Source: Candidatus Paenalcaligenes intestinipullorum
GTDB taxonomy: Bacteria; Pseudomonadota; Gammaproteobacteria; Burkholderiales; Burkholderiaceae_B
Direction of reading: 5' to 3'
DNA length: 9,848 nucleotides
Assembly: GCA_019120675.1 (NCBI GenBank)
Contig: DWUQ01000013.1
Span: 1-9,848 of the forward strand
A model generated the notes under the pieces. It was not told where the DNA came from. It ran no database searches and saw nothing but the letters and a program-made list of their open reading frames with translations. Shown here piece after piece: positions 6,876 through 9,848 of this stretch. The position numbers and the translations under genes were made by a program. The number at the start of each line of letters is the position of its first letter. Positions within the stretch are counted from its first letter, which is position 1.

Positions 6876-6893
6876 ATGAGCCAGAACTAAAAA

Positions 6894-7754
6894 TTAGCGG
6901 TTTGGCAGATACGACATGGGGTTAACAGGAGTACCCCGTCGACGAATCTCAAAATGCAAACGAGGGGAATGCGTATCGCTTTGCCCAAGTGTGGCGATCG
7001 CTTGCCCTTGAGTCACCTCATCACCCGTTTTGACGGAGAGGCTATCGTTGTGCGCGTAAGCGGTAATAAAACCATTGCTATGACCAACCAACACAAGATT
7101 ACCTAAGCCACGCACGCCATTGCCCGCGTACATTACCTTACCTGCTGCAGCGGCCTTGACTGGATCACCAATATCGCCAGCGATATCAATGCCTTTAGTT
7201 TGCTCGGTGAAGCCTTGGATGACTTTACCGTTGGCGGGCCAAGCCCAGTTTACTAAGCTTGCATCACTTGCTTTTGGTGAGCTCGTAGTAGCTGGAGTAT
7301 CCGTTGGGGCTTTGACCCCAGTGTCTTCGTTAGAAGGCTCAGCGGGGGTGGCCGGCGTAAGCGGTGCGGTCGTGATGCCGCCAGAAGCCTTGGGCTTTGA
7401 GGGGGTGGCCACAGAGGTTGAACTGGTATCGAGCGCAAGGGTTTGCCCAACCACGAGCTGACCTGGATCGCTTAGATTATTGAGCTCGATGAGCGACCGT
7501 ACCGTTGTGTTGTGGCGCTGAGCAATTTGATAAAGGGTATCACCCGGCTGTACGGTATAACTGCCTTTGGCACTGACCGACGTAGCGGGCGGGGGTAAAG
7601 CTTGACTACCGTCTACGATAGGTGCCGGCTCGGGGCGTGATGCACAGCCTGCCAACACTACTGATACGGCCACGACACTAATCAAACTGCGTCCAAGTTG
7701 ATGAAATAAAGGTTTGGAAGCAGCGGATGACCAAGGTGTGTCGAGTTGCTGCAT
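6894..7754 (-). CDS. nlpD: NlpD-type lipoprotein, LysM + degenerate LytM/M23 domain (amidase activator)
   Basis: A 286-residue envelope lipoprotein that in E. coli activates the cell-wall amidase AmiC during daughter-cell separation. A long signal peptide ends in lipobox LAGC with lipidated C37. A LysM peptidoglycan-binding domain follows (about 65-109, YTVQPGDTLYQIAQRHN). Next is a flexible linker rich in T, P, S and A (about 110-166), then a LytM/M23 domain (about 170-284). That domain lacks zinc-ligand residues found in active M23 peptidases: T186 replaces the first His (TKGID), and R265 replaces the first His of HxH (RLHFEIR). D190, H235 and H267 remain. This matches the non-catalytic NlpD/EnvC activators. 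The ATG has AGGAGA about 5 bases upstream. It starts 20 bp after pcm, in the order surE-pcm-nlpD, but rpoS does not follow. A terminator lies just downstream. Confidence 0.94.
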   Translation of the reverse strand: MQQLDTPWSSAASKPLFHQLGRSLISVVAVSVVLAGCASRPEPAPIVDGSQALPPPATSVSAKGSYTVQPGDTLYQIAQRHNTTVRSLIELNNLSDPGQLVVGQTLALDTSSTSVATPSKPKASGGITTAPLTPATPAEPSNEDTGVKAPTDTPATTSSPKASDASLVNWAWPANGKVIQGFTEQTKGIDIAGDIGDPVKAAAAGKVMYAGNGVRGLGNLVLVGHSNGFITAYAHNDSLSVKTGDEVTQGQAIATLGQSDTHSPRLHFEIRRRGTPVNPMSYLPNR

Positions 7755-7774
7755 AAGGCTCTCCTGAGAACTAA

Positions 7775-8599
7775 CTAAATTTGGGTACCAGATCGTAAAG
7801 GAACAAAACGCACGGGATCAAGATTTTGACGTTGCCAATGCTGTGGCCCAGTGCGTTCAATAAGAACGAGGCGCTGACGCTGCACCCCTTCGGGGGCAAT
7901 TAAACGCCCCCCTATCGCTAACTGCTCGATAAGTGCTTGGGGTATTTTGCTACCAGCGGCCGCTATAATAATAGCGTCAAATGGCGCATAAGGGGGTAAA
8001 CCCTGCATGCCATCTGCAAAATGCAAACCTAAGCGTGACGATAACGTTAACTTGGCGAGATTCGTTTGCGCGAGCTCATATAGGCCTTGGATGCGTTCGA
8101 TCGCGTGCACCTCTTTGGCAAGCTGAGCCAGCACGGCCGCTTGATAGCCGCAGCCTGCACCAACCTCAAGCACTTTTTGGGGCATTTTGTGTTCGCACAG
8201 CAGGGCAATCATATAAGCGACAACCCAAGGCTGAGAGATCGTCTGCCCATAGCCGATGGGTAAGGCATCGTCTTCGTACGCCCGACTGGCTAAGCCTTCG
8301 TCCACAAACAAATGCCGAGGCACCTGTGCCATAGCCTGCAAAACGCGCTCATCGTTAATCCCCTGCCGACGTAAGCGATCAATCATAATGCCACGCGAGC
8401 GCTCGGAGTTCAAACCAAGATTTACAGTTTTTGTTAAGTGTTCAATGCTGGTCGCAGGACGTGGCCGATACTCACCAGGATGCAAAATGCGCGCATTGCT
8501 GTTTGAGGTGGTATAGCCTTGCCCGAGTTTAGAGCGACCAAATCGATTGTGTGAGCCGAATGCTTGTCCAGAACGGTTAGACGGCCGTTTCATTTTCAT
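7775..8599 (-). CDS. pcm: Protein-L-isoaspartate O-methyltransferase with N-terminal extension
   Basis: A 274-residue SAM-dependent enzyme that repairs isoaspartyl residues in aged proteins. The core (about 65-270) aligns along its length with the roughly 208-residue E. coli Pcm. MIDRLRRQGI (72-81) and VPRHLFVDE come first, and the active-site TISQP follows (120-124). SAM motif I is VLEVGAGCGYQ (143-153), followed by AIERIQGL (166-173), FDAIIIAAA (207-215) and RFVPL (264-268). The first 60 residues are an extension rich in Arg, Ser, Asn and Gly with no recognised domain; similar extensions occur in Bordetella-type Pcm as I recall. Two ATGs are near the start (8599 and 8593). A GGAT on the minus strand is better spaced for the second, so the first two residues are uncertain. 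The gene overlaps the 3' end of surE by 23 bp in another frame, suggesting translational coupling, and lies 20 bp before nlpD. Confidence 0.93.
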   Translation of the reverse strand: MKMKRPSNRSGQAFGSHNRFGRSKLGQGYTTSNSNARILHPGEYRPRPATSIEHLTKTVNLGLNSERSRGIMIDRLRRQGINDERVLQAMAQVPRHLFVDEGLASRAYEDDALPIGYGQTISQPWVVAYMIALLCEHKMPQKVLEVGAGCGYQAAVLAQLAKEVHAIERIQGLYELAQTNLAKLTLSSRLGLHFADGMQGLPPYAPFDAIIIAAAGSKIPQALIEQLAIGGRLIAPEGVQRQRLVLIERTGPQHWQRQNLDPVRFVPLRSGTQI

Positions 8600-9335
8600 T
8601 TATCCATTGCGTAATTGAAGACAACTCGTCATAGCTGGTCAGATCAAAACGCAACGGGGTTATGGACACGCTTAAGTCAGCAATCGCGCCAAAATCCGTA
8701 TCGGCTGTGGCATCGCGTATTTTGCCAACTGGCCCAATCCAATAAACCGGTTCACCATACGGGGTTGCACTTTTAATCACCGGCTCTGAGGGGTGACGCT
8801 TACCAAGGCGCGTCACCCGCATGCCTTGCAAAGCATGTTTCGAGACATTAGGAATATTAACATTTAACAACGTACCTGCGGTAAGCGCTTCGCGCTGACA
8901 CATTTGCACCACTTGACGCGCAACGTGCTTGGCCGTGTCGAGAAACTCCCATCCTCGCTCGACCAAAGAGAAAGCAATCGCCGGGATATTAAATAAATGC
9001 CCTTCCATGGCTGCAGCAACGGTACCGGAGTATAACGTGTCATCGCCCATATTTGCCCCATTATTTATACCCGAAACAATCAAATCCGGTTTAAAATCCA
9101 GCAGCCCGGTCAAAGCAATGTGCACACAATCGGAGGGTGTGCCGTTTACAAAATAAAACCCGTTAGCAGCTTGACGTACGGAAAGGGGCCGATTTAGCGT
9201 CAACGCATTCGAAGAGGCACTACAATTAGTCTCTGGTGCCACCACAGTCAGTTCACCCAGCCCCTTTAACGCCTCATATAAGCCCTGAATGCCCTCTGCG
9301 GTATAGCCATCATCGTTTGAAATTAATATCTTCAT
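8577..9335 (-). CDS. surE: 5'/3'-nucleotidase SurE
   Basis: A 252-residue metal-dependent phosphatase acting on nucleoside 5'- and 3'-monophosphates and, in E. coli, short polyphosphate; it supports survival in stationary phase. MKILISNDDG carries metal ligands D8 and D9. S39 in the NCSASSNALTL loop and N91 in SGINNG complete the site, followed by GDDTLYSGTVAAAMEG. The length matches E. coli SurE (253). The loop usually reads SGAS after the metal-binding serine; here it is SASS, a Gly-to-Ala change. The start at 9335 (MKILI) follows the family and has AAGGA 9 bases upstream. An ATG two codons earlier (9341) is closer to the same site and could be used instead. It heads surE-pcm-nlpD. Its Shine-Dalgarno sequence and any promoter lie inside the first codons of divergent plsY. 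Confidence 0.96.
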   Translation of the reverse strand: MKILISNDDGYTAEGIQGLYEALKGLGELTVVAPETNCSASSNALTLNRPLSVRQAANGFYFVNGTPSDCVHIALTGLLDFKPDLIVSGINNGANMGDDTLYSGTVAAAMEGHLFNIPAIAFSLVERGWEFLDTAKHVARQVVQMCQREALTAGTLLNVNIPNVSKHALQGMRVTRLGKRHPSEPVIKSATPYGEPVYWIGPVGKIRDATADTDFGAIADLSVSITPLRFDLTSYDELSSITQWINENETAV

Positions 9336-9339
9336 TGCC

Positions 9340-9848
9340 ATGCTTCCTTTTCTTATCACCAGTTTATTTGCTTATCTAATAGGCTGTTTGCCTTTTGCCG
9401 TTATTGTAAGCCGTATTATGGGGCTACAAGACCCACGCTCCTTTGGCTCTAAAAACCCTGGTGCCACAAATGTTTTACGTACTGGCAATAAAAAAGCTGC
9501 GATTTTTACTTTACTGGGCGATTTACTAAAGGGCACAGTTGCCGTATTACTGGCTCAGCAAGCCGTGCTGCTTTGGGGCTGGCCTGAAGCGAGTATGTAT
9601 GCTGCAGCCATTGCAGTGTTTATGGGTCATTTATTTCCGATTAGCTTGGGCTTCAAAGGTGGCAAGGGCGTTGCGACTGCTTTGGGGGTCATCTTAGCCT
9701 TACAACCTTTGCTCGCGCTGGCGACCTTGCTGACGTGGCTGGTGGTGTTTTTTAGTAGTCGTTACTCATCCTTGGCGGCATTGGTGGCGGCCGTCTTAAC
9801 GCCCGTTTATTACTTTGCAGGGGGCAGCCTTTTGTGGCCCCTATCAGG
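9340..9848 (+). CDS. plsY: Acyl-phosphate:glycerol-3-phosphate acyltransferase PlsY, N-terminal part
   Basis: Partial: 169 residues are present and the gene runs off the right edge (family length about 200). PlsY is an inner-membrane enzyme that makes lysophosphatidic acid from glycerol 3-phosphate and the acyl-phosphate supplied by PlsX. Hydrophobic segments lie at about 4-24, 54-75, 84-99 and 112-138, with another starting near 145. The three cytoplasmic motifs are recognisable. Motif 1 is GSKNPGATNVLR (36-47), with its essential Ser and Arg. Motif 2 is GHLFPISLGFKGGKGVAT (96-113), the glycine-rich phosphate-binding loop. Motif 3 starts at RYSSLAAL (141-148). In the first helix GCLPF replaces the more usual GSIPF. 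The ATG at 9340 is the first in frame after a stop at 9304 and has no Shine-Dalgarno sequence. It abuts the start of divergent surE. Confidence 0.94.
   Translation, partial: MLPFLITSLFAYLIGCLPFAVIVSRIMGLQDPRSFGSKNPGATNVLRTGNKKAAIFTLLGDLLKGTVAVLLAQQAVLLWGWPEASMYAAAIAVFMGHLFPISLGFKGGKGVATALGVILALQPLLALATLLTWLVVFFSSRYSSLAALVAAVLTPVYYFAGGSLLWPLS

Noticed and set aside
7120..7461. 113-codon open frame on the plus strand within nlpD
   Set aside because: It is antisense to the LytM domain and the Thr/Pro/Ala-rich linker, and its Val/Ala/Gly-rich composition mirrors that; there is no Shine-Dalgarno sequence or family resemblance.
1..9848. Mobile element, defence system, CRISPR array or foreign island
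   Set aside because: All genes are recognisable housekeeping families, composition looks even, and no transposase, integrase, spaced repeat array or terminal inverted repeats are visible.

Overview
The window reads as an ordinary stretch of core chromosome from a betaproteobacterium. It is most likely from the Alcaligenaceae branch of Burkholderiales (Bordetella/Alcaligenes relatives). That placement is inference from protein similarity recalled from memory: the N-termini of ArgH, PlsY and PpiD, the N-terminally extended Pcm, and the surE-pcm-nlpD order. UbiC (ubiquinone precursor synthesis), a lipoprotein amidase activator and a PII protein all fit a Gram-negative, ubiquinone-using bacterium. 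Base composition looks close to even throughout. I see no insertion sequence, integrase, phage gene, CRISPR array, tRNA or rRNA.

Layout, left to right. The 5' end of ppiD (minus, running off the left edge) is divergent from ugpQ (plus). ugpQ converges on an RsuA/RluF-type 23S rRNA pseudouridine synthase (minus), with the two stop codons overlapping. That gene is divergent from ubiC (plus) across 27 bp. ubiC converges, again with overlapping stops, on a YeaE-like aldo/keto reductase (minus), which sits downstream of glnB in a two-gene unit. A 273-bp intergenic region separates glnB from divergent argH (plus). argH ends at a hairpin that appears to work as a shared bidirectional terminator with rlmD (minus). 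Upstream of rlmD on the same strand is surE-pcm-nlpD (minus), closed by its own terminator. Finally plsY (plus, running off the right edge) begins head to head with surE with essentially no intergenic DNA.

How the genes relate. Most are unlinked housekeeping functions: envelope folding (PpiD), phospholipid turnover and synthesis (UgpQ, PlsY), rRNA modification (RluF-like, RlmD), nitrogen sensing and arginine synthesis (GlnB, ArgH), ubiquinone synthesis (UbiC), and the stationary-phase/repair cluster (SurE nucleotidase, Pcm protein repair, NlpD cell-wall amidase activator).

The most notable points are negative or architectural. rpoS, which follows nlpD in E. coli and many proteobacteria, is absent here, and a strong terminator stands in its place. 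Genes are packed very tightly across strands, with two 4-bp stop overlaps and a start-to-start abutment. Several first genes of transcription units lack a visible Shine-Dalgarno sequence. An exact 10-bp repeat spaced 60 bp apart lies upstream of glnB. I found no convincing undescribed biological system in this window.
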